Assembly: GCF_000426505.1 (NCBI RefSeq)
Contig: NZ_AUFM01000015.1
Coordinates: 124,001-188,000 of the forward strand
DNA from: Nisaea denitrificans DSM 18348
GTDB lineage: Bacteria > Pseudomonadota > Alphaproteobacteria > Thalassobaculales > Thalassobaculaceae
Direction: 5' to 3'
Length of the DNA: 64,000 bases
Shown here: positions 7,027 to 15,742 of the stretch, piece by piece
Layout of the letters: each line of letters begins with the position of its first letter
Position numbering within the stretch: position 1 is the stretch's first letter
The notes under the pieces: model-generated
The model's input: the letters and a program-made list of their open reading frames with translations, nothing else
What the model was told of the DNA's origin: nothing
The model's database searches: none
Translations under genes and position numbers: made by a program

Positions 7027-9369
7027 TCACCCGCACTTCGAATAGCCGCAAGAGGTGCACAGGTCGCAGCCTTCCTGCTTCATCAGGGAGACGGAGCCGC
7101 AGGTCGGGCATTGGGCCGGGATCGGGCCGCCGGCGATCGGGCCGTCATTGACGACCTTTTTCTTGCCGCCGAAATCCATTTCCAGCGTGTCCGGGTCTTT
7201 CAGGAAGCCAATATCCTGCAGGTGCTGCTCGATCACGCCGCCGATGGCCGCGAGCAGGGAAGGCACGTATTTGCCGCCCATCCAGCAGCCGCCACGCGGA
7301 TCGAACACCGCTTTCAGCTCCTCGACCACGAAGGAGACGTCGCCGCCGCGCCGGAAGACCGCGCTGATCATCCGGGTGAGCGCCACGGTCCAGGCGTAAT
7401 GCTCCATGTTCTTGGAATTGATGAAGACCTCGAACGGGCGGCGGTGGCCGGTCTGCATCACGTCGTTGATGGTGATGTAGATGGCGTGATCGCTCTCCGG
7501 CCACTTGATCTTGTAGGTCTTGCCCGGCAGCTCCTCCGGCCGGCCCAGCGGCTCGGTCATATAGACAACATCGGGGTTCGCCGCGGGGTCTGTCGTGACC
7601 GGGGCGGTTGCCGCTTCCTGATTTGTGTTGGCGGGCGTGTTGGCCGGCGCCGGAGCCGCCTCTTCCTTCTTCTCGTCCGAGACACTCAGCACCGAGCCGG
7701 TGATCTCGTTCGGGCGGTAGGTCGTGCAGCCCTTGCAGCCCTGCTCGTAGGCCGAGAGATAGACGTCCTTGAAATCCTCAAAGGAAATATCGACCGGCAC
7801 GTTGATGGTCTTGGAGATCGAGCTGTCGATATATTTCTGCACAGCAGCCTGCATCGCCACGTGATCCTGCGGCGTCAGCGTCTGGACACTGACGAAGGCA
7901 TCCGTCAGCTCCGCGTCGTCGCCCTTCAGGTGCTTGTACATCCGGTAGGCATAATCCGAGACTTCCTCGGTCTTGCGGCTGCCGTCCGGCATCAGCACGG
8001 TGCGGTTATAGGCATAGCTGAAGACCGGCTCGAGGCCCGAGGACACATTGTCGGCGACCAGCGAGATAGTGCCGGTCGGCGCGATGGAGGTCAGCAGCGC
8101 GTTGCGGATGCCGTGCTCCCGGATCAGATCCTGCACGTCCTGGTCCAGCTCTTTCACCGATTCGCTGGCCAGATACTTGTCCGCGTCGAACAGCGGGAAC
8201 GCGCCCTTCTCCTTCGCCAGATCGACCGAGGCGAGATAGGAGTGACGGCGCAGCGCGGCCATCCATTTCTCCGTCATCGCCACCGCTTCCGGTGAGCCAT
8301 AACGCAGACCGCAGAAGATCAGGGCGTCGGCCAGGCCCGTAACACCGAGACCGATGCGGCGCTTGGCCTGTGCCTCGTGCGCCTGTTCCGGCAGCGGGAA
8401 TTTCGAGGTGTCGACCACATTGTCCATCATCCGGACGGCGAGCGGCACCACGCGGGCCAGCTCGTCCAGATCCAGCTCCGCATTCTCTTCGAACGGGTTC
8501 TTCACGAAGCGGGCGAGGTTGATGGAGCCGAGCAGGCAGGCGCCATAGGGCGGCAGCGGCTGCTCGCCGCACGGGTTGGTGGCGGCGATGGTCTCACAAT
8601 AATGCAGGTTGTTCCGCTTGTTGATGCGGTCGATGAAGATCACGCCCGGCTCGGCATAGGCATAGGTCGCGGCCATGATCTTGTCCCAGAGATCGCGCGC
8701 CTGCACGGTCTTGAAGACGGTGCCGTCGAAGACGAGATCCCACGGGTCGTCCTGCTTCACCGCTTCCATGAATGGATCGGTGGCGAGAACGGAGAGATTG
8801 AACATGCGCAGCCGGGCCGGGTCCCGCTTCGCCTCGATGAAGGCTTCCACGTCCGGATGGTCGCAGCGCAGCGTCGCCATCATGGCGCCGCGGCGGGAGC
8901 CCGCGCTCATGATGGTGCGGCACATGGCGTCCCAGACATCCATGAAGGAGAGCGGACCGGACGCGTCCGCCGCCACCCCGTGCACCCGCGCGCCGCGCGG
9001 CCGGATGGTGGAGAAATCGTAGCCGATGCCGCCGCCCTGCTGCATCGTCAGGGCCGCTTCCTTCAGGCCCTCGAAGATCCCGGCCATGTTGTCCGGAACC
9101 GTTCCCATGACGAAACAGTTGAACAAAGTGACCTGACGGCCGGTGCCGGCGCCGGCGAAAATCCGGCCGGCGGGCAGATAGCGGAAATCGGCGAGCGCGG
9201 TATAGAACTTCTCCGCCCAGGCTTCCTGATCGGTCTCGACCTCGGCGAGAGCGCGCGCGACGCGCTGCCAGCTCTCCTCGATGGTGCGGTCGACAGGCTC
9301 GCCGTCTGCGGTCTTCAGGCGGTACTTCATGTCCCAAATCTGCTGGGAAACCGGGGCGATTGAAGTCAT
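7027..9369 (-). CDS. nrdJ: Adenosylcobalamin-dependent (class II) ribonucleotide reductase
   Basis: It reduces ribonucleotides to deoxyribonucleotides using adenosylcobalamin. The protein is 780 aa. A redox Cys is seen in LFNCFVMG (C84). MQQGGGIGYDFSTIRPRG near 110 and the catalytic loop NPCGEQPLPPYGACLLGS (C267, E269) are hallmarks of the family. A flexible Ala/Pro/Thr-rich linker (about residues 577-608) precedes a conserved C-terminal domain that ends in a Cys-rich tail (CPTCG, CDLCTSCGYSKCG), probably for metal binding or re-reduction. It is much shorter than the roughly 1200-residue alphaproteobacterial form, so it belongs to the compact class II group. Two NrdR boxes upstream indicate repression by NrdR. 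The window also encodes a cobalamin adenosyltransferase. Confidence 0.95.
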   Translation of the reverse strand: MTSIAPVSQQIWDMKYRLKTADGEPVDRTIEESWQRVARALAEVETDQEAWAEKFYTALADFRYLPAGRIFAGAGTGRQVTLFNCFVMGTVPDNMAGIFEGLKEAALTMQQGGGIGYDFSTIRPRGARVHGVAADASGPLSFMDVWDAMCRTIMSAGSRRGAMMATLRCDHPDVEAFIEAKRDPARLRMFNLSVLATDPFMEAVKQDDPWDLVFDGTVFKTVQARDLWDKIMAATYAYAEPGVIFIDRINKRNNLHYCETIAATNPCGEQPLPPYGACLLGSINLARFVKNPFEENAELDLDELARVVPLAVRMMDNVVDTSKFPLPEQAHEAQAKRRIGLGVTGLADALIFCGLRYGSPEAVAMTEKWMAALRRHSYLASVDLAKEKGAFPLFDADKYLASESVKELDQDVQDLIREHGIRNALLTSIAPTGTISLVADNVSSGLEPVFSYAYNRTVLMPDGSRKTEEVSDYAYRMYKHLKGDDAELTDAFVSVQTLTPQDHVAMQAAVQKYIDSSISKTINVPVDISFEDFKDVYLSAYEQGCKGCTTYRPNEITGSVLSVSDEKKEEAAPAPANTPANTNQEAATAPVTTDPAANPDVVYMTEPLGRPEELPGKTYKIKWPESDHAIYITINDVMQTGHRRPFEVFINSKNMEHYAWTVALTRMISAVFRRGGDVSFVVEELKAVFDPRGGCWMGGKYVPSLLAAIGGVIEQHLQDIGFLKDPDTLEMDFGGKKKVVNDGPIAGGPIPAQCPTCGSVSLMKQEGCDLCTSCGYSKCG

Positions 9370-9397
9370 TCCGGGCTCGTCCGTTCTATCTCGTCAA

Positions 9398-9413
9398 ACA
9401 CTATATATAGCCG
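9398..9413 (-). promoter_or_regulatory. NrdR box 1
   Basis: ACACTATATATAGCCG matches the NrdR consensus ACACWATATATWGTGT in its core. It lies 29 bases upstream of the nrdJ start and is centred 31 bp from the second box. Confidence 0.8.
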
Positions 9414-9428
9414 CGCGCTATCGGGAGG

Positions 9429-9444
9429 ACGCTATATATATGCA
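9429..9444 (-). promoter_or_regulatory. NrdR box 2
   Basis: ACGCTATATATATGCA is a second near-consensus NrdR box. The 31-bp centre-to-centre distance is about three helical turns, the usual spacing for NrdR pairs. Confidence 0.75.
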
Positions 9445-9499
9445 CCTTGGTCGCGTGTCTATCCTGTCACGCCGAAAGAGCAGCATAACACGAGAACCC

Positions 9500-10159
9500 T
9501 CATCCGGGCATCATCGATGCCAGCGTCACCCGCAGCCAGGCAGCCTGGTACTTGACGTATTCCGACAGAATCAGAAAGCGCGACTGCGGCGATTTCCACC
9601 ATTCGGCAAGGCCCGGATCGGCCGGGCGCACCGGATACTCGCTGATCTCGATATCCGGCATCGCTGCCCGAAACTCGATTCGCGAGCGGGCCATATGGTA
9701 ATTCGAGGTGACGAGGATCATCGAGCGATAGCCGCCCGCCTTCATCCAGCCAGCCGCCTCCTCCGCATTGCCGATGGTATCGTGGGCCCCGTATCCGAGC
9801 GCCACACAGCAGGCCATCGTCTCCGCTTCGACGGCAACGCCGCTCTCCGCCATGGCGGCGCGGAATTCGGATGGGCTGACGATATCGTTGACCCCGGTGA
9901 CCAGTAACTCCTTCGCATGCCCTTCAAGCAACAGGGAGACCGCAACGGGAATTCTCCGGCTCCCGCCTGTCAGCACGACGATGGCATCCGCCTCCGGTGC
10001 GGCACGCGGTGCATCCGACGGCATGGCGGCAAGGAACCAGAAGAAGCCGCCGACCCAGAGGCCGCCGGCCACAACGGCCACGCTCAGGATGCCGACAAGC
10101 CACCCCCTGAGCGGACCCGCCTTCCAGTTCCGGCCGTCCTGCCGGCTCTCGGTGCTCAC
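9500..10159 (-). CDS. YdcF/DUF218 family protein (ElyC/SanA type)
   Basis: A 219-aa inner-membrane protein with one N-terminal transmembrane segment (about residues 18-45) and a DUF218 domain: ADAIVVLTGGSRRI, KELLVTGVND, and TSNYHMARSRIEF near the end. The family is linked to envelope and cell-wall integrity but its reaction is not established. The chosen GTG overlaps the ftsX stop in a GTGA arrangement, so it is translationally coupled to ftsEX; an upstream in-frame start would overlap ftsX by about 100 bases. The order ftsE-ftsX-DUF218 fits a cell-envelope operon. Confidence 0.85.
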   Translation of the reverse strand: MSTESRQDGRNWKAGPLRGWLVGILSVAVVAGGLWVGGFFWFLAAMPSDAPRAAPEADAIVVLTGGSRRIPVAVSLLLEGHAKELLVTGVNDIVSPSEFRAAMAESGVAVEAETMACCVALGYGAHDTIGNAEEAAGWMKAGGYRSMILVTSNYHMARSRIEFRAAMPDIEISEYPVRPADPGLAEWWKSPQSRFLILSEYVKYQAAWLRVTLASMMPG

Positions 10160-11061
10160 GGGTTCATCTTTCGGAGCGCGCCCAGCACGGAAAGCCGCGC
10201 GGCGATCCAGGCGACAAAGGCGACCAGCACCGGCGCGGACGCGATCAATATCCATTCGACGATGCCGGCAGGCAGCCCGCCGAGCAGGGTCGGGATCAGG
10301 TTTGCGCTATCCACCGCCTCCGGCTCCAGCGCGGCGGCGACACCGGCCAGCGTCGCAACGGCAAGAAAGCCGCCGACCAGACCGCCGCGCAGTGCCATCT
10401 TCAGGACGTGGGCCTGAAATTCGGAGGCAATATAGCCGTCGCGGGCGCCGATCAGGTGCAGGATCGAGATGACTTCGCGATGGATCGAGACCGAGGTGCG
10501 GACGGCGAAGATCACGGCGACCACTGATGCCCCAATTACCAGCGCCAGCACCGTCAGGCCAAGCGCCTCGACCGCCCGGGTCAGCTTCGCCACATGGCTC
10601 ATCCACTGGGTATGGGCCTCGACCATGGCGCCGGGAAAGAGTTCGCCGAGCCGGGCCTCGAACTGTTTCAGATCGACCTCCGGCGGGGCGGCGAAATGCA
10701 GATCGAACAGGCGCGGCAGGGGCAAGTCGGCAGCGAGTTCGGCACCGAGCCACGGCGCCAGCAGCTCGACACTGCGGGAGGTATCGACCCGGACCAGCCG
10801 CAGGATCCCGGGGAGCTGCCGCATCATCCGTTCGGCCTGACTCAGTCGCGGCGCATCGCTGCCCTCGGTGACCGCGGCCGGGATCTGTACCGTGACCACG
10901 CTGCCGAGGGCGAAATCCCAGCGTGCGGCGAGCTGATGCGAGATCACCGCGCCGACCGAGGCGAGCACGGCGAAATAACACATGATGCCGAGCAGCCAGG
11001 GCAGGTAGCGGGCGGATGGATCGTGCGACAGCGGAATGTCGCCGCGGGGAATAAGAGCCAT
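10156..11061 (-). CDS. ftsX: Cell division protein FtsX
   Basis: This is the membrane subunit of the FtsEX complex that controls peptidoglycan hydrolases at the divisome. The 301-aa protein has an N-terminal transmembrane helix (about residues 19-42), an extracytoplasmic domain (about 45-165) and three C-terminal helices of the FtsX/MacB permease fold (near 170-190, 220-240 and 265-290). It starts three bases after the ftsE stop, so the two are coupled. Confidence 0.93.
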   Translation of the reverse strand: MALIPRGDIPLSHDPSARYLPWLLGIMCYFAVLASVGAVISHQLAARWDFALGSVVTVQIPAAVTEGSDAPRLSQAERMMRQLPGILRLVRVDTSRSVELLAPWLGAELAADLPLPRLFDLHFAAPPEVDLKQFEARLGELFPGAMVEAHTQWMSHVAKLTRAVEALGLTVLALVIGASVVAVIFAVRTSVSIHREVISILHLIGARDGYIASEFQAHVLKMALRGGLVGGFLAVATLAGVAAALEPEAVDSANLIPTLLGGLPAGIVEWILIASAPVLVAFVAWIAARLSVLGALRKMNP

Positions 11062-11064
11062 GCC

Positions 11065-11814
11065 TCAGCCCCTGTGACGGTGCTTGCTGGGATTGCTGGT
11101 CCCGCCGCTGGTGGCCGCACCGACAGGACGCGGCTCGCTACGCCGGCTACCCTGTCCGCGGACACGGGTCACACGCCCGCCATCAACATTGAGACAGGGA
11201 TGATCAAAGCGCTCCACCAGCGCCCTGTTATGGGTCGCGATCAGCACCGTGGTGCCCATCTTGTGCAGTTCCTCGAAGAGATAGAGCAGCCGGACGGCGA
11301 CCCCGTCATCGACATTGCCCGTCGGCTCGTCGGCGAGCAAGAGCTGCGGTCGGCCGATCACGGCGCGGGCGATGGCCACGCGCTGCTGCTGTCCGCCGGA
11401 CAGCGTGTGCGGCAGCGAGTCAAAATGGCCGGAAAGACCGACCCATTCAAGCAACTCCGGAACGTATTCGCGGATCGCCGATTCGCGCGCCCCGGCGATG
11501 CGCAACGGCAGCGCGACATTGTCCAGCGCACTCAGATGCGGGATCAGCCGAAAGTCCTGGAACACGATGCCGATGCGCCGGCGCAACGCCGGAATACCGT
11601 CCCGGCCGATGGTCGCCGCGTTCTGACCGAACAGGGACAGCCGTCCGCGCGACGGCTTCAGGCCGAGATACATCAGCTTCAGCAGGCTCGATTTTCCGGC
11701 CCCGCTCGCCCCGGTGATGAACTGGAACGAGCTTTCCTCGACCGCGAAATTGACATCGCTGAGGATCGCCGGGCTCCCGGGATAGCGGAGCTCCACCTTG
11801 TCAAACTGGATCAC
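11065..11814 (-). CDS. ftsE: Cell division ATP-binding protein FtsE
   Basis: This is the ABC ATPase partner of FtsX (249 aa). Walker A is GASGAGKSS (residues 35-43), the Q-loop region is VFQDFRL, the signature is [14 protein letters not shown] and Walker B is [13 protein letters not shown]. The GTG start places the protein at [11 protein letters not shown], with GAGGGAGG upstream; the longer in-frame extension to 11904 lacks family similarity. A C-terminal tail of about 25 residues rich in Arg and Gly extends past the usual ABC end. It is first gene of the ftsE-ftsX-DUF218 operon and divergent from a zinc-ribbon gene. Confidence 0.94.
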   Translation of the reverse strand: MIQFDKVELRYPGSPAILSDVNFAVEESSFQFITGASGAGKSSLLKLMYLGLKPSRGRLSLFGQNAATIGRDGIPALRRRIGIVFQDFRLIPHLSALDNVALPLRIAGARESAIREYVPELLEWVGLSGHFDSLPHTLSGGQQQRVAIARAVIGRPQLLLADEPTGNVDDGVAVRLLYLFEELHKMGTTVLIATHNRALVERFDHPCLNVDGGRVTRVRGQGSRRSEPRPVGAATSGGTSNPSKHRHRG

Positions 11815-12005
11815 GGCGCGGCGCGCCTCCCTCTCCCAGATACCCGGTCCCAGACACCAGACCGGCCCGCGAAAATGGTTTCGCGAGATTTTCCGGTTGC
11901 TCAAGTCCCCATGATTTCAGATCGTCAGCTTCATTGAAAGCATTGGCATGCAAAGCCCGACTATCGAAAGCGTGGCGGACAGTAGGCGCGCGTGTCGGCT
12001 TTGCC

Positions 12006-12011
12006 TATAGT
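12006..12011 (+). promoter_or_regulatory. Possible -10 element of the zinc-ribbon gene
   Basis: TATAGT lies 31 bases before the start codon and matches five of six bases of the sigma-70 -10 hexamer. No clear -35 hexamer is present at the right distance, so this is tentative. Confidence 0.3.
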
Positions 12012-12041
12012 GGCCGGACCGTCAGTGGACAACAGGATCAC

Positions 12042-12869
12042 ATGAAACTCACCTGTCCCGAATGTAGCCAGTCCTTCAGCGTACCGGACAACGCGATCGG
12101 CCCCAAGGGCCGCAAGCTCCGGTGCAGCAAGTGCAGCCACGAGTGGCATCAGACACTGGAAATGCTGGAAGAAAAGAAGGCGCCGAAGCCCGCCGCAGCC
12201 GAATCTCCCGCCGCACTGCCGCCTGCATCGGAACCGGCCACAGCGGACGGTGAGGAAGAGGAAGTCGTCCCGTTCGGACGATTCGGCAGCGGCGAGGCCG
12301 ATCCCGATGCGGAACCCGCCTTCGAAAAAGACGAACAGGAAGATCAGGAAGGCGTATTCGGCGCCCCCCCGATCCCGCGCGGCCGCATGCCGCTGTCCCG
12401 GCCACCGAAGCGCCGGCGCAAAGGGCTGGTCGCCGCGATCGCCGGTATCGCCGTGCTGGTCGTACTCGCCGTTCTGTTTGGCGCACGGGGCTCTCTGGTC
12501 GCCGCCTGGCCGCCGATCGACCGGCTCTATGCCTCGATCGGGCTGGGTGTTCCGGTGATCGGCGAGGAGCTGGTGATCCAGAATGTCGCCGTCTGGCGCA
12601 AGGCGGACGGCTCGATCGAGCTGCTGGTCATCAAGGGAGAAGTCCGCAACCCGACAGAGCAGATGCAGACTGTACCGACGCTGGCCGGCAAGCTCACCGG
12701 CAGCCAGGGCGATATCATGCAGGAATGGCTGTTCCGGGCGGAAAACCAGGTCATGCTGCCGGGCGAGAAGACCAACTTCGAATACGAGCTGCCGCAACCC
12801 GGCGCCGATGCGGCGGAGGTGACCATTACCTTTTCAGAACGAGCTCTCGGCGGCGGTCTTGGATACTAA
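12042..12869 (+). CDS. MJ0042-type zinc-ribbon membrane protein
   Basis: A 275-aa protein. An N-terminal zinc ribbon (C5, C8, C28, C31 in CPEC and CSKC) is followed by a long acidic, Pro/Ala/Glu-rich linker (about 45-110), a basic stretch (RPPKRRRKG), one transmembrane helix (about 128-150) and a C-terminal extracytoplasmic DUF3426-like domain (IQNVAVWRKADGS, VIKGEVRNPT, ITFSERALGGG). The divergence from ftsE is a recurrent alphaproteobacterial arrangement. The zinc ribbon faces the cytoplasm and the function is unknown. The start is the ATG directly before KLTCPEC. Confidence 0.85.
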   Translation: MKLTCPECSQSFSVPDNAIGPKGRKLRCSKCSHEWHQTLEMLEEKKAPKPAAAESPAALPPASEPATADGEEEEVVPFGRFGSGEADPDAEPAFEKDEQEDQEGVFGAPPIPRGRMPLSRPPKRRRKGLVAAIAGIAVLVVLAVLFGARGSLVAAWPPIDRLYASIGLGVPVIGEELVIQNVAVWRKADGSIELLVIKGEVRNPTEQMQTVPTLAGKLTGSQGDIMQEWLFRAENQVMLPGEKTNFEYELPQPGADAAEVTITFSERALGGGLGY

Positions 12870-12902
12870 AGTGGGCTCGGATACTAGATTTTACTGACCC
12901 GG

Positions 12903-15596
12903 TCAGAACCGCTTCAGCAGACGTTCGATGTAATCCAGCTCAAGGCTCGGCCGTGACCGGTCGCCCGAGCGCTCCCGCAGTTCGTCGAAAATCCGCCGGG
13001 CGCGCTGGATATCGCTTTCCGTCGGGATCTCGACATCGTTGTTGTCGTTGAAACCGTATCCGGTGCGCCGGCGGTTCAGGGGATCGCCGTCCTCCGATTC
13101 GAAATCGTCCTCATCGGCGCTCTGGGCGTTCGGGTTTTCCTGTCCCTGACCGTTCGCCATCTCACGCAGGGCCTCGTTCAGGGATTCCGCTCCCTGCTGC
13201 ATCTGGCCGAGAGCATCGCCCTGCGGCCCGACAGCCTGCCCCGGTGCGTTCTCACCGAGCGCCTCGGTGGCATCGCGCATGGATTGCTCCGCGTCGCCGA
13301 AGCCTTCGGGGATCTGCCCGAGGCCCTCGCCGACCTTGCGCATGAACTCGCCGAGCTGCTTGCGCAGCTGTTCCTGCATTTCCGCAAGCTCCGCCGCCAG
13401 TTCCTCGGCCGTCATCTGACCGTCGCCCTGACCGGGTGACTGGCCCGGCTGCTGCTGACCGTTCTGACCCGGTTGCCGGCCTGGCTGCTGCCCCGGCTGT
13501 TGGCCGCGCTGCCCCTGTTGCTGACCCTGCCGGCCAGGTTGCTGGCCACGCTGGCGCTGGTGCTGCTGGAAGGTCCGGTCCATCAGGTCACGCTGCTGCT
13601 GTGACAGGTCCTTCAGCTGGCGCATCATTTCCTGCAATGCCTGCTGCTGCGGCGACATCTGCTGCTGCTGCATGCCCATCCGCAGGTTTTCCATCATCTG
13701 CTGGAGTTGCGACAGCATCTGCCGGGCCGCGTCGCGCGCGCCGGTTTTCGCCATGTCCCGCATCTGATCCAGCATCTTCATCAGATCTTCGCGGCGCATC
13801 ATCTGGTTCGGATCGATCTGCTGGCGCTGCATCTGATCGCCACGCTGGGCCTGCTTCATCATCTGTTCGGCCATGGCCCGCAGATACTCGTCTATCGCCT
13901 GCTGCATCTCCTGCATCAGCCGCTCGATCTCCTGGTCGCTGGCATCCCCGGCCAGCGCCTCCTGCAGCCTGCGCTCGACATCGCGCAGCTTGCGCATGGC
14001 GGTGGAAACCTCGCCATCCTCGATCCGCAAGGCGACATCCCAGAGCAAACTCTGCAGCGCTTCGACGCCTTCCGCGTCCGGCGCTTTGAAATAGAGCCTG
14101 TTCGCCGCCGTTTTCAGGCCGAGAAAGACAACAGTATCGTGGAAATAGCGACCCGGCCGGGCAGCCAGGGTCAGCAGGATTTCGGAAATATCGATGCGCT
14201 CTTCCGGCTCACTCACCAGACGCTTGCGCTGACCGATCACGGCAATCGCCACTGGATGACTGAAGACCCGCTCCGGCAGCACCATCTCGACCGGCGCGCT
14301 TGTTCCGGCCTGATCGAGGTCGTCCGACGCCTCAAGCGTGATCCGCACCTTGTGTCCCGCCCAGGGGTGCGGGGTCAGATCGTTGAAGCTGCGGCCGGTG
14401 ATTTCCTTCCGCTCCCCGGCCACCACCGGCATGGCAATCTCAATCGGCGTCTCATCGGTGATGCCGTCATCCCCAACGCGATGAATCAGCGCCCGGACCC
14501 GGGCCACACCATAATCGTCTTCCGCTTCATAGCGCACGATCAGGGCCTGCCGTTCAGAGCCGGCCGGCGGCTCCGTAAAATCGACCGACGGCACCAGATC
14601 CGGCAGCACATTGATGCGCCATTGGGCGAGCGCCTCATCGTCCTGCATCACGGCAAGCCGGGTACCGCGTGAAATCGGTGTCTGTATCTGATGACTTTCG
14701 GGAGCGATGGTCTCAAAGCTGACCCGCTCCGACGTGCCTTGCGACATGCCTTCCGCTGTCTTGTCGGCAGTGCCCGCAAGAACGCCGTCCTCAATGATCA
14801 GCTCAGGTGTCTCCTCGCCGCCATTGACGGTCGCCAGGAAACGGCTGCCGACCGGGATCGCAACGGTTCCCGGCTCTGACGGAACCTCCTCTGACGTATC
14901 TTCCGTCTGGATCGAGGCCGAACGGGAGAGCAGGATCGGGGCCATGCCGGTGTAATCCGGCGGGCTGACCCAGACATCCGCGAGCGACGATGGCGCAGCT
15001 CCCGCGCCCCGCAGTTCAGGCGTGACCGCGGCGCGCAGGCGCTCGCCCGGATTCTGCCAGCCCGCGACCAGCCCGATGAAGAGAATCAGTCCGACGAGGG
15101 AACGCAGGCCGAACGGGTCGAGCCGCGTCGCAACCGGCTCCGGACTGCCTACATGGACCTGCCGGCGGACATCGCCCAGCCGCTTCAGATGGGCCTGCCA
15201 AAGGGCGGCTTCCGTCCTGCCGCCGCCGGCGACCGCGTCGCTCAGGGCCGAGAGAGGCCGGTGCCGCAAACCCGACCAGCTTTCCAGCCGGCGCAGGATC
15301 TGACTCTCGCCCGGCCAGGAGAAGGCGATGATCGCGCGCCGGAATGTCCAGAGGAAGAGCACGAGCACGATGGCGAGAAAACCCGCCTGCAGCCAGCCGC
15401 CACTGATCTGTCCCAGTGCCTGGGGCAGTTCGATCAGGGAAAATCCAAGAAACAGTCCAAGCAGGGCGAGCGGCCAGCGGAAGGCCGGGAAAAACCTCTC
15501 CCATGCCAGCACAAGGCCGGTCGTCCATACCTTCAGCCGGTAGGAGAATGAAGCCGTCTGGGCATCGTCACGCATGCAAAGACCCATCCCCGGCAT
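12903..15596 (-). CDS. TIGR02302 family membrane protein with Gln-rich low-complexity region
   Basis: An 897-aa protein of the alphaproteobacterial TIGR02302 family. Two N-terminal transmembrane segments (about residues 37-57 and 66-86) and one near 160-178 precede a large periplasmic region. The centre (roughly 520-735) is dominated by Met/Gln-rich helices (MMKQAQRGDQMQRQQ) and a Gly/Pro/Gln/Arg-rich stretch with GQQPGRQ-like repeats. The C-terminus (about 830-897) is an acidic then helical tail with NDVEIPTESDIQRARRI, conserved in the family. Its role is unknown. In-frame ATGs at 15587 and 15575 are alternative starts; none has a strong ribosome site. It is close to but not clearly co-transcribed with lysA upstream. 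Confidence 0.85.
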   Translation of the reverse strand: MPGMGLCMRDDAQTASFSYRLKVWTTGLVLAWERFFPAFRWPLALLGLFLGFSLIELPQALGQISGGWLQAGFLAIVLVLFLWTFRRAIIAFSWPGESQILRRLESWSGLRHRPLSALSDAVAGGGRTEAALWQAHLKRLGDVRRQVHVGSPEPVATRLDPFGLRSLVGLILFIGLVAGWQNPGERLRAAVTPELRGAGAAPSSLADVWVSPPDYTGMAPILLSRSASIQTEDTSEEVPSEPGTVAIPVGSRFLATVNGGEETPELIIEDGVLAGTADKTAEGMSQGTSERVSFETIAPESHQIQTPISRGTRLAVMQDDEALAQWRINVLPDLVPSVDFTEPPAGSERQALIVRYEAEDDYGVARVRALIHRVGDDGITDETPIEIAMPVVAGERKEITGRSFNDLTPHPWAGHKVRITLEASDDLDQAGTSAPVEMVLPERVFSHPVAIAVIGQRKRLVSEPEERIDISEILLTLAARPGRYFHDTVVFLGLKTAANRLYFKAPDAEGVEALQSLLWDVALRIEDGEVSTAMRKLRDVERRLQEALAGDASDQEIERLMQEMQQAIDEYLRAMAEQMMKQAQRGDQMQRQQIDPNQMMRREDLMKMLDQMRDMAKTGARDAARQMLSQLQQMMENLRMGMQQQQMSPQQQALQEMMRQLKDLSQQQRDLMDRTFQQHQRQRGQQPGRQGQQQGQRGQQPGQQPGRQPGQNGQQQPGQSPGQGDGQMTAEELAAELAEMQEQLRKQLGEFMRKVGEGLGQIPEGFGDAEQSMRDATEALGENAPGQAVGPQGDALGQMQQGAESLNEALREMANGQGQENPNAQSADEDDFESEDGDPLNRRRTGYGFNDNNDVEIPTESDIQRARRIFDELRERSGDRSRPSLELDYIERLLKRF

Positions 15597-15666
15597 AGCG
15601 CCGTGTCATCAGGGACGGATCCCGACCGCCTCCCCCGCTGGCTTAACCACCCGCGGCGGCACGGGA

Positions 15667-15725
15667 ACCTGTCGATAACTCATACTCTCCCGGAGACGAA
15701 CGCCCCGGTCAAGCCTGCGACAGGT
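15667..15725 (-). terminator. Long-loop inverted repeat downstream of lysA
   Basis: ACCTGTCG (15667-15674) and CGACAGGT (15718-15725) are perfect 8-bp inverted repeats separated by 43 bases, just after the lysA stop. There is no T-run, so a terminator role is only a guess. Confidence 0.25.
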
Positions 15726-15742
15726 CAGCTAGCCCGGCCGGA

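Noticed and set aside
7111-9363. Two long plus-strand frames (394 and 328 codons) opposite the ribonucleotide reductase
   Set aside because: Translations are rich in His, Arg and Asp with no domain; nrdJ on the other strand is certain.
13430-13870. Internal repeats of CTGCTG-like sequence as a tandem repeat or mobile element
   Set aside because: They encode the Gln-rich segment of the TIGR02302 protein in frame.
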